The notes under the pieces were generated by a model. The model did not search any database. It was not told where the DNA came from and was given only the letters and a program-made list of their open reading frames with translations. From assembly GCA_034190875.2 (NCBI GenBank), contig CM067358.1:50202343-50266342 (forward strand): a stretch of DNA of 64,000 nt. The letters are read 5' to 3'. Shown here one piece after another: positions 40,432 through 53,934 of this stretch. This DNA comes from Urechis unicinctus (Eukaryota > Annelida > Polychaeta > Xenopneusta > Urechidae). The number at the start of each line of letters is the position of its first letter. Within the stretch, counting starts at the first letter, position 1. The translations under genes and the position numbers were made by a program.

Positions 40432-43265
40432 TTCGTTATCTTCAATATGAGCGCGCAATTTAATCCACTTACGAGTATTCTCGGGATTAGCAATCATATG
40501 GTTATAGTATGTAGATGATATCTTCACACTTTGATCAAGCGTAGTGTCTGGTTGCTACTTGCTCTTTTAATGATATGCCATAAAACGATTGCGTCACAGC
40601 GCCATATAACATCGCCATAAGCAACAGAATGCTGTGCGGATTGGCAATATACGTCATGATGTGTTCTCAGTTGAACGACAACACCACCAGTTCAATAACT
40701 ATCAACCTGCGCAGCCACGAAGGCTCTCATGATGCTAATGCAGTAAGCGCTCTTGAAGGCTACCATGGTTCCGTTTCTATGCATGGAAATATGCGCACCC
40801 GCATATTTTTTTAGCCACGCGTATTCGCACATACGAATTTTTCTCCAACGACTTTGTAATTATCCCTTGTCTGTTTGGGCTCTGACAGACATGAAACATT
40901 TCAAAACATTTAAAATTGTGCTGTAAGAGAGAAACTAGTTTTTGCGATCGGTTGAAAATGGTTAGCTGTCAAAAGGGAATATTCTTTGCTCCTCCAATGT
41001 GCATATTCAAGAGCTGGCCAAATATCTGTCCAGGCCATTTTGAAGGTGGCCATTGTTTATTTGCAGATTTAATGCTAATATCATGGCGCATCGTTGGGCG
41101 ACAATACTGCTTCACTGTGAATAGAGTATTGATATCATGGCGATAAAGCTTGCTCGAACCATAACCACAATACTATAAAGGGTAGGGGCCATAAGGAATG
41201 TATTGATGCCATACGATTATTTTCATAAGATATTATGCTTTATTGCCGGCTGCATTTTATTCTGTGTGTTGGTTTTGGGTTCGGGCATACGAGGTTTCTA
41301 TCTACTCGACCATGTGTAATATGCCACAAGTATGGGCGAGAAAGCGCCTGCTTATTTGGTTTTGGTCAAGGGCTTTTGAATTTTAATTAAACCAATTTAT
41401 CGATTTCATTTATGTCAATGGAAATTGATCACTGTCTGTAAACTCAGATTAAGCTCAGGGACATAATTACAATTGATCACTAAACTATTGTACCGTCATA
41501 TGACAACAAACCTCTAAATCGTATTTCCATACAGAAGCTATGCTAAAACATTATGAAATTATATCTTTTGTAATAGATTGGTTCACACTAAAATTAATAT
41601 AACCGAACAACATTCTTCAGACATTGCCACCGCAAATGCTTTTGTAACTGCTGTAAAGTATTAACAATTGATCGTTTACATAAATTTTTTGGTGATGTCT
41701 GTTTCTTAATCCGAGGCTTATATCTATTTTTCGTTAGCATTAGTACCATTCGGTTGTTACACTATTAGTCGAAATGAAACAATAGGTTCTTATCTGATAA
41801 CTTATTATTCTTACCGAGCTGTTAACCGTTGTACGAGTCAATTAAGTACTACGCATTACGTCATAGACCCTACCTAGACAGCCATAAAAACGGTACTTTG
41901 ACTAATTCAAAAATTACACTTTTCAACAGAAATTATGACTGAATAGACTTTCGGTGTAAAGTAGTGCATGAACTATCATATTAGTGACATAACCAAGTAA
42001 TCTAAGGTGCTCTGTTTTCTCAAATGATATCAGTATATGGTAAGTGCACAACTGTGACAACTTGTGATCCACATATACCGTATAGGTACAACTATAGCGA
42101 TCTCTCTTTCTCTCTCTCTCTCTCTAACTCTCTCTCTTTATCACTCTCACTCTCTCTCGTTCTCTCGTTCTCTCCTAGTTCTGAATTGACTTTGATAGAT
42201 CTTATGCCTACGTATTATATAACATACGAACAGCATTACTTCAGTTGGTCTTTTTGTTCAAATGCCAAACAGATAATTTATCGGCTCACAACGGATGTTT
42301 ATCACCGCAAAGTGATTCGTTAACAGCATATATCTATATGCAACGCAAATAACTTTTGGTGTTAAGAGACAATTATTTAAGACTTATAGAGCCAAGTTTC
42401 AGAAATTGGAGAGATTGTCATTACCGAATTGGTGACCATTTCTGGGTTTCAAAAGGATATCTCTTTATGCAATATATCAACCTGTTTTGAAATGTGTACA
42501 CAATTTCTCAGATCATACAGTACAAAGAGATTTTGGGATTCATTAAAGTTTCTGTCACTCGATATTTCGTTAGAGGTAAAAGTCTCTTCCGCAAGGGATA
42601 TGCGCACATTGGTGTTTGGGCTATTGATTGGAAGAAAAAGTAACATGTTGTCAAAAGGTGAGGATCATTCATTCCTCTTCTATAAAGGTTAATATTGAAA
42701 CAGCAGCCAATTTACGTGTGATTTCAGTATAACCAATTGTGATGATGTCACAGAGACTGTCATAGCAGCGACATTGTTCATCAGATCGCAATATTAACAC
42801 TGCGTCGATATACGTGATTAGTCATAACAAAAAGATGGTATATTGTTAAAAACCATAAAGCGCATACCTTGCAATCGGTCCACAAAAGGGAAACGCATGC
42901 ATCCTGTCTACCATTGTTATCCGATCAACGAGTGAGATGCTACCCAGGAAACGGGATAGCAGCAATAAGGCGCTCAAATTGCCAATAAAGGATTCAATAA
43001 GGCGGGATGTTTCCATAAGGGGGATAAAAGCATACGAGGCTCATTTATTGAAAATCATAGACTGGATCAAAGGAACAACTATTTTTGATTTTATGGATAG
43101 GAACAAAGAAAACTGGATCATTTTTGGCACAGTTTGTGGTATCAATTGCAAAAGTTTGCGAAGCAAAGTCAATGGTAAATATTCAAACCAAACAGGCATA
43201 AATACATAACAGTTTTAGTTATTTCAGACAATGAGTGCTGCACTACAGTTCTTCTTTGGTCCTTA
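40432..43265. repeat. Unit C, segment 2 (pairs with 22,121-24,690)
   Basis: Close copy. It includes an A0 module at 41,310-41,375 and (CT)n at 42,101-42,177. The extra 400 bases at about 40,655-41,050 contain module V-like DNA (TTTGGGCTCTGACAGACATG). The 87-codon frame at 42,429 and the 90-codon frame at 42,937 overlap the minus-strand exon-like module and are not open in unit B, so they are not called. Confidence 0.9.
42101..42177 (+). repeat. (CT)-rich microsatellite
   Basis: Counterpart of 23,436-23,505, slightly longer. Confidence 0.9.
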
Positions 43266-44954
43266 GAGTATTACATGACATTAACAAGAAACAACTCGAA
43301 CGTTTTATCCAATAATAGATTGGCGAGTTTCTTCAGCAGTCTCTGCCCATTATTATTCTCCATATAACTAAATATCCCAAGAGATCATGATAGGAACGTA
43401 AAATGGAAAATTTTTTTCCACTAAATACACAATAAACAAAGAACGTATAAATACAATGCGAGCGGATCGCAATCGTATAAAGGTTATTGCTTGTTGGTTA
43501 TTGTTAGTCAGCTCTTGGAGTGCACTGCTAAGCATCTTATCAGGGTGCGCAAGAGTTATGAAGGTCCCAGCCTTGTAGACTTCGAAAACTCATACTATGC
43601 TGCTCGGATTGCATCCCATACTTCTCAGCACCGGACTCTATGTCGAGTTGTCTATCGTTTTGTTAACACAGCAGCTTTTCAATATGTCCTCTATTAGCGT
43701 TCGATATCCATAACCTAGCGGAGTTAGTTGATCATTGAGGCGCTAGTGGTTAAGTAACAATGTACAGCTGGGCAGGAAACGTGGCATGTACAATATGGCA
43801 CTGACCACGTTATGTACAACGTCATAAGGATATTACTGGTGCAATTACAGGAGGAAATCGAAATGTTGTAAATGCTGTCACGTGACACTGTCACAGATAT
43901 TTTACTTGAATCTGTGGATTGACTGTGTGCCATATTTCTCAGTTACGCATCGGTAGTGTTGACAATTTTATATAACCTATGTAGGAATAGACTTATTTCT
44001 TCGGATGATCAAAACTGGACGCCAAATGACACATCCTATTATATTTGATGAGGAATTACCTTGCTAACTGGGTGATATGCACAGAGCAATTTAAAATTGC
44101 TTGCTCTAGACATTTAATTCAATTTGCCATTGAACATTCACCACGTTTTGCAATCATGATCGTCCTTTCAGATGACAGAATGATGCATAAATACAAAAAG
44201 GAGACCCCGTTTCATGGTTCAGAATACAGCCATAGCACGTTTACACAACTGACACAGCCACTTTCGGACGATTAATTGGAACTCATTTTTATACTTACAC
44301 ATACACTCGTATCCTTACAGTAGTACCTCATATTTGCAGCAGCTTGTCAACTAATTATCCGCGAAGACGTTTTGCATTATCGATATCCAGCTCTGAGATA
44401 TGAAAGATGCATCTAGGAACGTTCAGACAACTAATGAGGCAATTATAACGCAATCATGCAGCAATTATAGCACAATCGTGTGTCTGACATAATACCCCAC
44501 CTATGAAATAATCGAGTCTGCTTTTTCGGAACTCTATATCTGATCAGACTTTTTGGCTTGCTTATTTTCCCAAGAAAAGTTTGCAGCTGCGTTTGCAAGG
44601 GCTGAACGCAGTTTATATCCAAGTAATGATGTATCTAGCTATTTCTATCAGGCTTTCCTCAAACATTTATGGATTATAACTATTAGATCTAAAACGTAGA
44701 CGAAAGCGAGAATAAATTCCATCTTTTACTAACTTATAGAAATACTAACGATAAAGCCTTCTAAAAATATTTAAAATCCTGTCGAATCGACGCAAAAACC
44801 CAAAACCACGCATTGTTTTCATGATATCATGTTTTATGGTGGCTGAGTGCTTTGGTTTTGACCTCTGCCTCCTATATCAGCTAAAAGATAAGCTTTGATA
44901 TAACAAGCATCGCCGAATTTGCCTAAGCGTGGGCGAGTAAGCACTATTTGATTC
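43266..44954. other. C stretch absent from B (about 1.7 kb)
   Basis: Contains module V at 44,340-44,460 (AGCTCTGAGATATGAAAGATG, compare 34,295) and the left half of an A0 module (44,815-44,954). By order it should correspond to 11.05-14.9 kb, but the match there is weak. No gene: the frames at 43,491 and 44,045 have no recognised features. Confidence 0.55.
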
Positions 44955-45562
44955 AATCTTGGTCGAAGGCAACTTCACTGTGAATCGAACAAAATCAATC
45001 GACTGATCTAGAACATGGAATGATATTATCTTCATTGCTGTTATTATTATTTCTATCATCTTAACTTGGCTAGAGCTTTATATAGGCTCTGTGCTGCTGC
45101 GCTGCTGTGATACGCATAGGTCAAAATTATACAGGTATATGGATATCATACACAGGCACACAAACGTACAAGAGAGTGCAAATTTCTTATTGGCCTCCCT
45201 TTACGCTTCAATCAATATTACACTGAAGAAGAGATTTTAAAACTAGCATACATTATGAGGTGTGTTCAGGTTGGCAATTGATAAATATACTTTTATTTGT
45301 AAATGTCGGTTATTGCTTCAGCGCGCATTTTGCAATATAATTGATATTGTTTCGCAATCAGCCACTTACGACAATTACGTGTGATTAACGCATCACTAAA
45401 AAATGACGTTACGTTTTACGTCACTTACTTCTAGTTTTAAGCAAGTCAGTCATTTTTGGTTTTTAATAAAGGTCTGACGTATAATGCGATAGAACATCGT
45501 TCGAAATCTCTAATCTAATCCACAGTTTCTAGCTTTTGACACTGTACAGATGTAATCGACCC
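44955..45562. repeat. Unit C, segment 3 (pairs with 24,735-25,345)
   Basis: Close copy of unit B segment 3, including CAGCGCGCATTTT and ATTACGTGTGATTA. No gene. Confidence 0.88.
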
Positions 45563-45685
45563 TTGAAGCTCTTAAGAAGATGATCAGAATGTTCATCCAT
45601 TGGTCATCATTGGCGTAGAGGAGGTACTTGCTGTAGGAACATTATAACATTAACTGATATGGATACCTGGTGATCTTTACACAAA

Positions 45686-45778
45686 GCGAGTGAACACATC
45701 AGAAAGAGTAATTCATCGCGTACACTCGTGTGCCATTTATCAATTAACCATACCATTAAGCAAACTATTTTGTCACTG
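45686..45778 (+). pseudogene. Module R, exon-like, copy in unit C (first)
   Basis: Thirty-one codons open without a stop, ASEHIRKSNSSRTLVCHLS and on to KQTILSL, ending at CTG/GTAGGT. A TGA six codons upstream (where the 56,236 copy has a TGC) breaks the exon. No indel against the copies at 3,422 and 56,261 over these 93 bases, although the flanks have many. Confidence 0.35.
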
Positions 45779-45964
45779 GTAGGTATCCAAGTCAGCGCAT
45801 CTATTCCCTTAATTTGAGCGATTAATCGATAATACCTTCAATCTTCTTGTCATCGAAACCTGCCGTGCGCTTGATTGGTCATACTTTCGACATTTCCGTT
45901 CTATGCGTTTCACCATGAATCTACCATGCATTTTGGCAAATGACAAATGCCACCTTGTTTGCCC

Positions 45965-46120
45965 ATCATCTGTCTATCTCTATCTCCCTCTAGCACACAC
46001 GCTCTCGTTCGTTTTCTCATCCTCTCTCTTTCGCTCTCTCACATACACATACACTCTCTTGCTATATCTCCGCTCTCTCTCTCTCTTTCGTTCCCTCTCT
46101 CACTCTCGCGCTCTCTCAAA
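45965..46120 (+). repeat. (CT)-rich microsatellite
   Basis: Counterpart of 27,180-27,366, with fewer CA blocks. Confidence 0.9.
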
Positions 46121-47445
46121 CAGAATGTTATTTACAAACCGTGGCTCCACCGGTAAAGTGCATTTTCACATATGCTTACTTGAAAAGTTCCCTATGGATT
46201 ATGATGAACGCTTTCATTTCCCAAAGGGGTTAACAACAGATATTACCATAATGTTTAAATAGGTCTGAATCATGCAAAGCACACTTACTCTCGGGATTTG
46301 CTCATCATTTGCTTTCCATCACACAGCCCATTAAGATCCCACGGGGTTTCAACTAGCTTGATGCGGTGGCTAAATACAATACAAATCGGAACTTTTGAAT
46401 TGCTGGGTTACCTTCATGGCTTTACAGGGTTTTTTTGCCAACAAAAATTTCGCTGTGCTTACGCTGAACTCTATGTTGCTTAAACGAGTATTATTTTTGG
46501 TATACAGGAAGATAGGAACATTAATACTACGATGAACATACATGCTGCTAATACTAGCGGGTTTAGGGCTTGTCGGTAAAGAAATAAGCTATTGAGGAAG
46601 ACATCTTGCTTAGATTCAGTTAAAATAAATGTAATAGGCCAATTACCATGGGCACAAAATATGCGGTTGTTTCGATAGAGCCCCTATAATAAACGACTTT
46701 ACGTCTGGGATGTTTACCATAAACCATCTACTCTGTCATCTCCTCATTCAATGTGAGCATGTTTTGTGCCTTTCAAACACTGAATTCCAAGGAGTATATG
46801 ACCTTCCTTGCTTGCTTTGAGCACAATACGTTCAAAGTAGCATATACTTGGCTGTTATCCACGTAGTAATGCCTCAGCATAATCAGGGATAAGGGTGTCA
46901 TGTAACTAACAATCAACGGAGGGTCTAGTCAAAGCCCTGCTGGACTTCAATCACAAAAAGGAGTGAGGCATTATTGTGACCATCGACGCAAAAGGTCTCG
47001 GTACGATTGCATATGTATGATCTTATCCAATCAAAAGCCAGGCTGCCGACAGCAAAACTCCTTGTTAGTCGGTTGACTGAGTTGCAGTTAACGGTGTAAA
47101 GCGCAGATGGCTCTCAAATCCTAGCTGCAAATCCTGAATGCTCTTCCTCTGTTACACGTTTGCTCAACATCTACTTCTTTCTATCTCCTTCTATCTCAAC
47201 ATATCTTGGCACCATCCATATGAAGCTCGTTAAATATTTCTTCATATTACCCGCTGATCAATATATCAATACTTGATCAAATGCAAGGTGAAAATTTTTA
47301 AACACAAGGAAGACTACATAGAACACACCTAGCCCACCGTTTAGCGTTATTGACAACAAATCGTCATTGTGTTGATATTTGCTAAGCTCTTGGATATTCA
47401 CAGCAGCCTACTGCTCCCCACCACGCAATGATAAGTACTGGTGAA

Positions 47446-47652
47446 ATGAATGCTAAAACCTTTGCTTTATTATTTTCCACTTTGATTTTCAGTGCGTTGA
47501 TGTTGACATTAAACACTGCCATTCATGTACAAGCTATCCCCATGTCATCTGTGCAAATATGTACAATGCGGATGACGGACGGCACTCAGACCCATCCTTC
47601 ATCATGTTGGAGCCTTCATCCAAAGCGATTATATCGCACATCAATGTACTAA
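47446..47652 (+). pseudogene. Signal-peptide-like small frame, best copy
   Basis: Sixty-eight codons from ATG. The start MNAKTFALLFSTLIFSALML is a good signal-peptide pattern: one lysine, then about 20 hydrophobic residues. TLNTAIHVQA follows, with a plausible cleavage site after the final A, and the tail carries ICTMRMTDGTQTHPSSCW and a basic end (HPKRLYR). The tail DNA is almost identical to unit B (one mismatch in 100 bases). In the shared frame the other copies (4,326, 28,669, 57,166) keep the hydrophobic part but not the tail. This is the copy most likely to have coded for a small secreted peptide or a first exon. No family is recognised and no expression evidence exists. Confidence 0.4.
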
Positions 47653-48560
47653 CGATAGTCAGATAACGTGGACGGGAGGCGAGTGGTTACGGATTAGCCC
47701 AATCATTCAATCAATCACAACTCGGTCACCATCAGAAACGACCATAAATACTGCACATAATTGTTGACAAGGGTTGTATGACTTCTCATTGGGTCATTGA
47801 GTGGCACAGATGATTGATCTGAACTGTGCAATATGCATTCTAAGTATGATATCAGCATACTTTTTGGTGCATCTGATACTTTGGGTTATTCGATATACGT
47901 TGCCCATCTCAATCTAGGAGAATACAAATATTCATCAAACTACAATTAATTGTGGCCAACATAGTGCATCTCGAGCCATGAGCTGATTCATGTGAACTAC
48001 CCGGCACGAGAGGCTTATGTTGATGCTACGGCGCTATCACATTTCTCCGACTGAATAACTTTGGCAGATACAGCATTAGTCGTGGCAGATTTAGTATCAT
48101 GTGTTACACTTTACCAAGATAGTATGAAACAAACACTGTGATTCGGAAAATGCAGTCGCAATAGAATTCAGTTGCAGCGTGCTTGGTCTTTGCTTTACAA
48201 ATGACAACCACAATCAGCTGCTTCAGAAGGGCTTACCACCGCGGAGACAATGACGTAATGCATTATGAAGATTGTACTCTTACTTTAAAGCGCACCCTTT
48301 ACTCCTACATCCGCCCCCACCGAATGCCCTCTGTAAAATAGTTAACTGTTTTTCCATTTATGATATTACTGCGATTTCTCCGAAATCGTATCTCCATTGA
48401 TGATTAATAAGATGTAGTTCTGAATGTAGTAAAACGCTGAAGCCGACTGTCATATAAGGTTTTCATTGATTAGCTCCGGCCTATGCCGCAGTTGATAACA
48501 CGCACAAAACCTTCCAGTTTCGCCTACAACCTTTGGCCAGAGGTGAGATCTAAGATGCAG

Positions 48561-49534
48561 CAACTCACGTCCCTTGCAATGACTTTATTACACGCGTTGC
48601 TTTACGATACATATTCATATTGTGTAACTGTGTAAATATACTGCATGCAGTATAATTAGCTCAACACATGAGTAAACAATACATTTATCTTTTGAAACAC
48701 GTAATAATATTTGGCTATGTGTGACGGCAATTATTAACTTAAAATGAGCAACGATATTGATGAGTCATCAGTGTAAAAAAGGCAATATACAGTAGTAAAC
48801 AAAGTTCTTTGCATAATTATTGCTCATGTCAAATACTCCTCATTGTGCGTTTTCTTCCCATATTTTATTGAATTTGTCGTTCTGCAAAGCACCCTTATAT
48901 TCACAAACAATTCATTTCTTTACCAAACAATCTTAGCAACATTGTGTGCTCAGTTGTTTTATTAATATGAAAAACAAAAATATGAAAAACAAACAATAAT
49001 GGCAGCGGGTCCTGACCTAAAGGCATATTATTAAATCATTAAAGCTTAAGGCTCATCCATTGCCTCCATTCCACTGGTGGAGACCATGTTCATACCATTG
49101 TCTCAGCAATGCACCTTGTATCTATACTTATCTCTGTACACACTGCGATGAATGCAATTCAGAAAACGTAATAGGTCAATCCCCATCCAAAGAAATATGC
49201 GATCAATAGACCCCCATAATAAACGACCTTACGTCTGGGATGTTTACCATAAACCATCTACTCTGTCATCTCCTCATTCAAAGATGTTTTTGTGGCTTTT
49301 GATCACTTCCTTGCTTGCTATGAGCACAAGACGTTCAATGGTATCAATTGCAGAATAATGTGACATTATATTTCGGGCATAATAAAATGCATTAACGAAA
49401 CCCGAGAGTTTGGTTAAACCGCCCCAAACAACAACTTCATGCGAAAAAAAGTGTGCTTTTAATAAATGTTTCATATCAGCTATGAAAAAAATATTCCACA
49501 AAAGAGCATCCAAATTACAGCTTTCCTATGTATA
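48561..49534. repeat. Unit C, shortened counterpart of 29.9-31.9 kb
   Basis: 48,705-49,070 matches 30,095-30,230, with extra AT-rich DNA in C. 49,430-49,520 is a decayed module R end like 31,780-31,870. 49,185-49,275 repeats 46,670-46,755 (both with ACGTCTGGGATGTTTACCAT), a short local duplication. No gene. Confidence 0.65.
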
Positions 49535-51435
49535 ACTTACTACAGAAAATTATATTTTACAGGTTTAATCATTTTGTCATCGATAATTGCCTTGTGCTTG
49601 ATGGACGACAGCTGTGACATATCAATTCCATGAGGATCACAGCGAATATACCATGCATCTCCGCAAATTCCATTTAAACCAAGCCCTAAGTCGCAAAGTA
49701 TTGACTCTACCCGGGCTAAAACAGGATTACCTTGTACAATATGAATTCAATATTGAAAACGACATTGTCTTGGAATCGCTTAACTTTTGTCAACACTATT
49801 GTGCTGGCTACAATAAACTCCACATGCTTATGACACTTTTCTAGAGACGTCAACACGTTCCTCTATATCTGGTAATTTGGGCAAACACCTTATAATTTAT
49901 CATCTGTCTGACTATCTGCGAGCTGGCTAGTAGATGACTTCTGGTACATAACTGGTCAACGCCAAATAACAAATCACACGCAATGATCACCGTTATATTG
50001 ACATTGTAATATGAAGAGTAGTAGGAAGTTAAATTTTCTTTGACCGTGTATCGGGGTTTACACAAGAGCAACTTCATTGTTCGCTGAGCATATGTTTTAC
50101 ACTATTACAGTCAAACCAATGGTTGTTTGTGACATGCTCCTCTCGCCTTCTACACATAACAGGTCTTCAGGGCGGATGCGTGCTGAGTTTTAGCATTACA
50201 ATAGAGTCTGATTGACGGGCAATTGTTTTGTGAATGATATGATATGATTGTTGGGGTAATATTTCTTCCATACGTTCACATATGGAATGTTAAATTAAAT
50301 TCAGGTAGGTCATTGTGGACATAATTGGCCACTATGTTAATTTCTGTCTGTATTATTGCCCTAATGCCATCTATTTTACGATGGACTAATTTGCACATCA
50401 GAATAATAACCAAATGCCTTATGAATATGAATGAATGTGAATAAGCGTCATTTGACATATGTCAAAGGGGTTGTAAATTTTACGGACATTGACCCATTAC
50501 TCTAACATGGTAATATCTTGCATCGGCGCAGTTTATGTAAATTTAAGCTTATTTGCAGAGTAAGTAATCATCTGGGCTTAAGATTTTATCATTTGACTTT
50601 GGCAAAGTCTGTTGACCGTTAACCCTAAAAGCTACTGAACATTTACGTCATGTTACAGCGCCATCGCTAAAGGATCCAATGCAAATCAAAACAGCTGTTC
50701 AAGATGGGCTCGCATCTCAATAAATAGAAACAAACGCCAGCATCAATAGCCATTAAGATTGGAAGCAAAGGTTGTAATAACACAATAATGGAGCTATATG
50801 GGAGAACTTGAAACAAACCGATCCGTATCATACTTTTGGCAGCTTGCTCCGAGGCATATATTCATTTCTCGGTAGCATTTATATTATTACGCCATTCAAA
50901 TGCTTTTTGAGAACAATAAGTTGCCAATTAAACGACAAACTTTACAAGAGTTGCCTTATCACTAATCATGGCACCTTTTCCCACTTTTTTTACTGCATTT
51001 TATGTTGCCAAGCAGTGATGCCCCATAACGACTATTTGATCCGACAAAGGTTCCCTATTAAGAACCTCAATGCCGACTAGATATTCAACCACTACCGTGG
51101 AACTATGTATATAGTGCTTGTGACTTATATTAAAGACAGAAGTATGGTTAAGTCACATATCTAAAGTCAGTTACAAACAGTACTCAACACATTATGCCAG
51201 TAGTTAACCAAACTGCACACCCATTATCTCTAGAATATATATTATGTCCGAACTCTTTGGTCATAGCCAGTGGAAGTGCCTAACAATTACAATCGGTGAG
51301 CTCTATTGGTGCCACATGTATTTTACAAAAATCACGAATATTTATAATACATCCAGCTTGTTTTCACTGATCAACCCTGGTGTTTCACAGCATTTCATAC
51401 AGCTGCCATACTCCAGGTCCTCTTAATTACATCGA
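49535..51435. repeat. Unit C, segment 5 (pairs with 31,891-33,600)
   Basis: Close copy of unit B segment 5. No gene is seen; the frames here are interrupted in the partner. Confidence 0.87.
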
Positions 51436-53264
51436 GTAGTTTGTTTGGCTGCATCATTCCATATAAAAAATGTCTTAATGTCATGTATCGTTAGGGTGTT
51501 TACATGGGGAAAAAACTAGTTATAGCCACGTATATTTGGCATAGAACAGGCGTTACCTTATTGTTAATCGAACATCTTGCGTGATCAGCTCACTTTGCTA
51601 ATTTAGTTGGTAATATTACTTAACGTTTGTCAGATAAGTGTTAACCTGCCGTCATTCATTAAATTAAATGCTACTTTTCACGAAATGAGCTTGGTCATTT
51701 AAATCATGTTGTCGTTTAGGCTAACCAATGGGTAATATTTACTATATCAGTCATGTATGCATCTTGTCCAAACAAAATAAAATATGACGATAGTGACCAC
51801 AGAGGACTTATATATCTCTTCAATATGCAGTCGGTCTATGCGTAGATTTGACTAGAAGTAACACACACAAACTGCATCGTTATCTCAACCAATATTTCTC
51901 TAACTCTCTTTCCCTCCACCTCTTCTTCAATGCCTTGTCTATTCTGGCTCTGAGATGTAAACGACATTCCTGGGAGTTTGAAGCTGCCCAATTAGGCAAT
52001 CATAACGCAATCATGTGGCGGATATATTTCCCTAACTACGCAAAAACTTGATCTGAATGTACGGAACTTTTCATCCAAAAAGACTTAACGATATGTCTGG
52101 AGATAATGATAGCTTTTTATAGTAATAAGCTTCAAAATGAGACCAGTTATGATTCAGTTATGTGTTTAATGTATCATGCAATTAGGATAAATGGTTTGAG
52201 ATACAAACAATCACCAAATAAATGTTGGAGAATGATGCAACCTCGACACTCATTTTCTCCTACACAAAAATGACATCTACAAACAGCTTACGTCTAGATA
52301 ATGTGTAACTATCTGTTGCGACCAAGCTCTTACTAATTCCTTCACGCATTTAAGGAGTAATATCTACCACAAAGCCTAGAGCGAGAATATGGACCATTGA
52401 GATGCTAACGATGAAGCCTTCTACCACCACATACAAAACCTGCTGCAATAGGTGTTTGTACATCGCCGAATATGCCAGTCGTGGGCGAGTGATTCAATCT
52501 TGTGTAAGGAACATAATCATTCAAATGACGTAGAGAATAAGCTTATATAGGCTATACATTTAAATAATGTTATGGATATCCCGGGATCTGTTGCAATAAT
52601 GTTAGATTAAAGTGATGCACATAATGATGTCGGAAATGATATCACATCAAGGGCACAGTCAAAACCTGAGACTGCACATTTTCCATTACGTGCAATATAG
52701 TACTTGATTCTCAATATAAGCCTCATTTTATGTTTATTGCAATATTCCGCAAAAGAATTGTCAGTGACTTTTTTTTCTTCTTAATGATATTGTGCGGTTT
52801 GGATGGAAGCATCGTTTTTTATACAAAACGAAAGCAGCTCTCAGAACATGTCTTTAATGCCTAAAATTCGTGCATCGTTACGGTGTGTACATTGAGACAT
52901 AATCATGTATAGACACGTATATTGGGTAAAGCCCAAGTGCTACCTTATTGTTAATTGAACATCTTACGTTATCAGTCCATTACGCTCATTTATTAGGTAT
53001 TATTACTAAACATTTGTGAGATAAGTGATAATATGCCGTCATTCATTCAATAATAATTTTCACGATCTTCTCTTGGGCTTTCAAATCAGGTCTGAAATTG
53101 CTTTGTCGACCACACATGAATATTATATGTTGTCGTTACAAATGGGTAATATTAACTACATCAGTGATGTTTGCATCGTGTCCAATCAAAATATAATTTG
53201 GCGAAAGTGAACACAGGGGACGTGTATACTCACACAATCATTGTCTAAATCCAGCCATTGATAA

Positions 53265-53531
53265 TTGTTGCAAGCTTATAATTCTCCTCAATATTCTGCA
53301 AACGGTCTATGTGTAAATCTAACTAGAAGTAACACACACAAACCGTATCGCTATCTCAACCGCTCTGCCTCCAACTCTCCTTCTCTCCACCTCGTCCACT
53401 TTTTGCAGCATCAATGTGCAACATCTACGGGCAATATCCATATGCAGCGCATAACATATCAAAGTGATCTGCTTTGTATCTGCAGCTCATTGATATGCCC
53501 ATGGTTGATTTCACGCAAAGGGTATATATAA
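53265..53531 (+). pseudogene. Module X frame, copy in unit C
   Basis: An 88-codon frame starting MLQAYNSPQYSANGLCVNLT, near-identical in frame to 878-1,066 over the first 40 codons. It runs into a pyrimidine tract and CACTTTTTGCAG, an acceptor-like site. Same caution as for the other X frames. Confidence 0.2.
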
Positions 53532-53745
53532 CGACCCTAATAAAACAAACTTTTTTGTTACGTGCACTCAATTCATGTTTTTCCACTGTTGCGTTGATTT
53601 GGATAAGACCGCCCACAGCATCTTGTTAGCAGAATGCTGCTCTACCCAGCAAAATCATTTATCATTTTCTATGTTGAATTTTGTCTGCTTAGCACTACCA
53701 TTGACAACGATTGTATCCACACATCTGCTTTTTGAATTTTTTCAG

Positions 53746-53934
53746 ACACTCAGCAAGGTTATGGTTATACTGAATCGTGTTCGTTCATTCATGGGTTATG
53801 CACGGGTGCACAGGAGGTGCGTGCTTCCCGAACATTACAGCATTATCTATCGTTTTATGTATTTGTGGGGTGGTGGGGTGGATACTTATTTTTGGTCGTC
53901 CCAATCTATCCCTCTCAGTATAGAACCGTGCTGA
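53746..53934 (+). pseudogene. Module W, exon-like, copy in unit C
   Basis: Follows TTTTTTCAG ending at 53,745. It opens TQQGYGYTES and is then shifted by a deletion of about 14 bases. In the restored frame it reads RSFMGYARVHRRCVLPEHYS and runs on to a stop at 53,932-53,934, through a G-rich stretch (53,868-53,882) fused from a different part of the repeat. Inactive if it was ever an exon. Confidence 0.3.

Larger units (their letters stand above)
45645..48560. repeat. Unit C, segment 4 (pairs with 26,660-29,900)
   Basis: Close copy, including module R (45,686), module S, the (CT)n tract, the pyrimidine module at 47,140-47,215 and the signal-peptide-like frame at 47,446. Module A0's neighbour at 25,351-26,640 is deleted just before it. 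Confidence 0.9.

Noticed and set aside
42429-43209. Two forward frames of 87 and 90 codons
   Set aside because: Neither is open in the closely similar unit B DNA, and the second lies opposite the minus-strand exon-like module; no known features.
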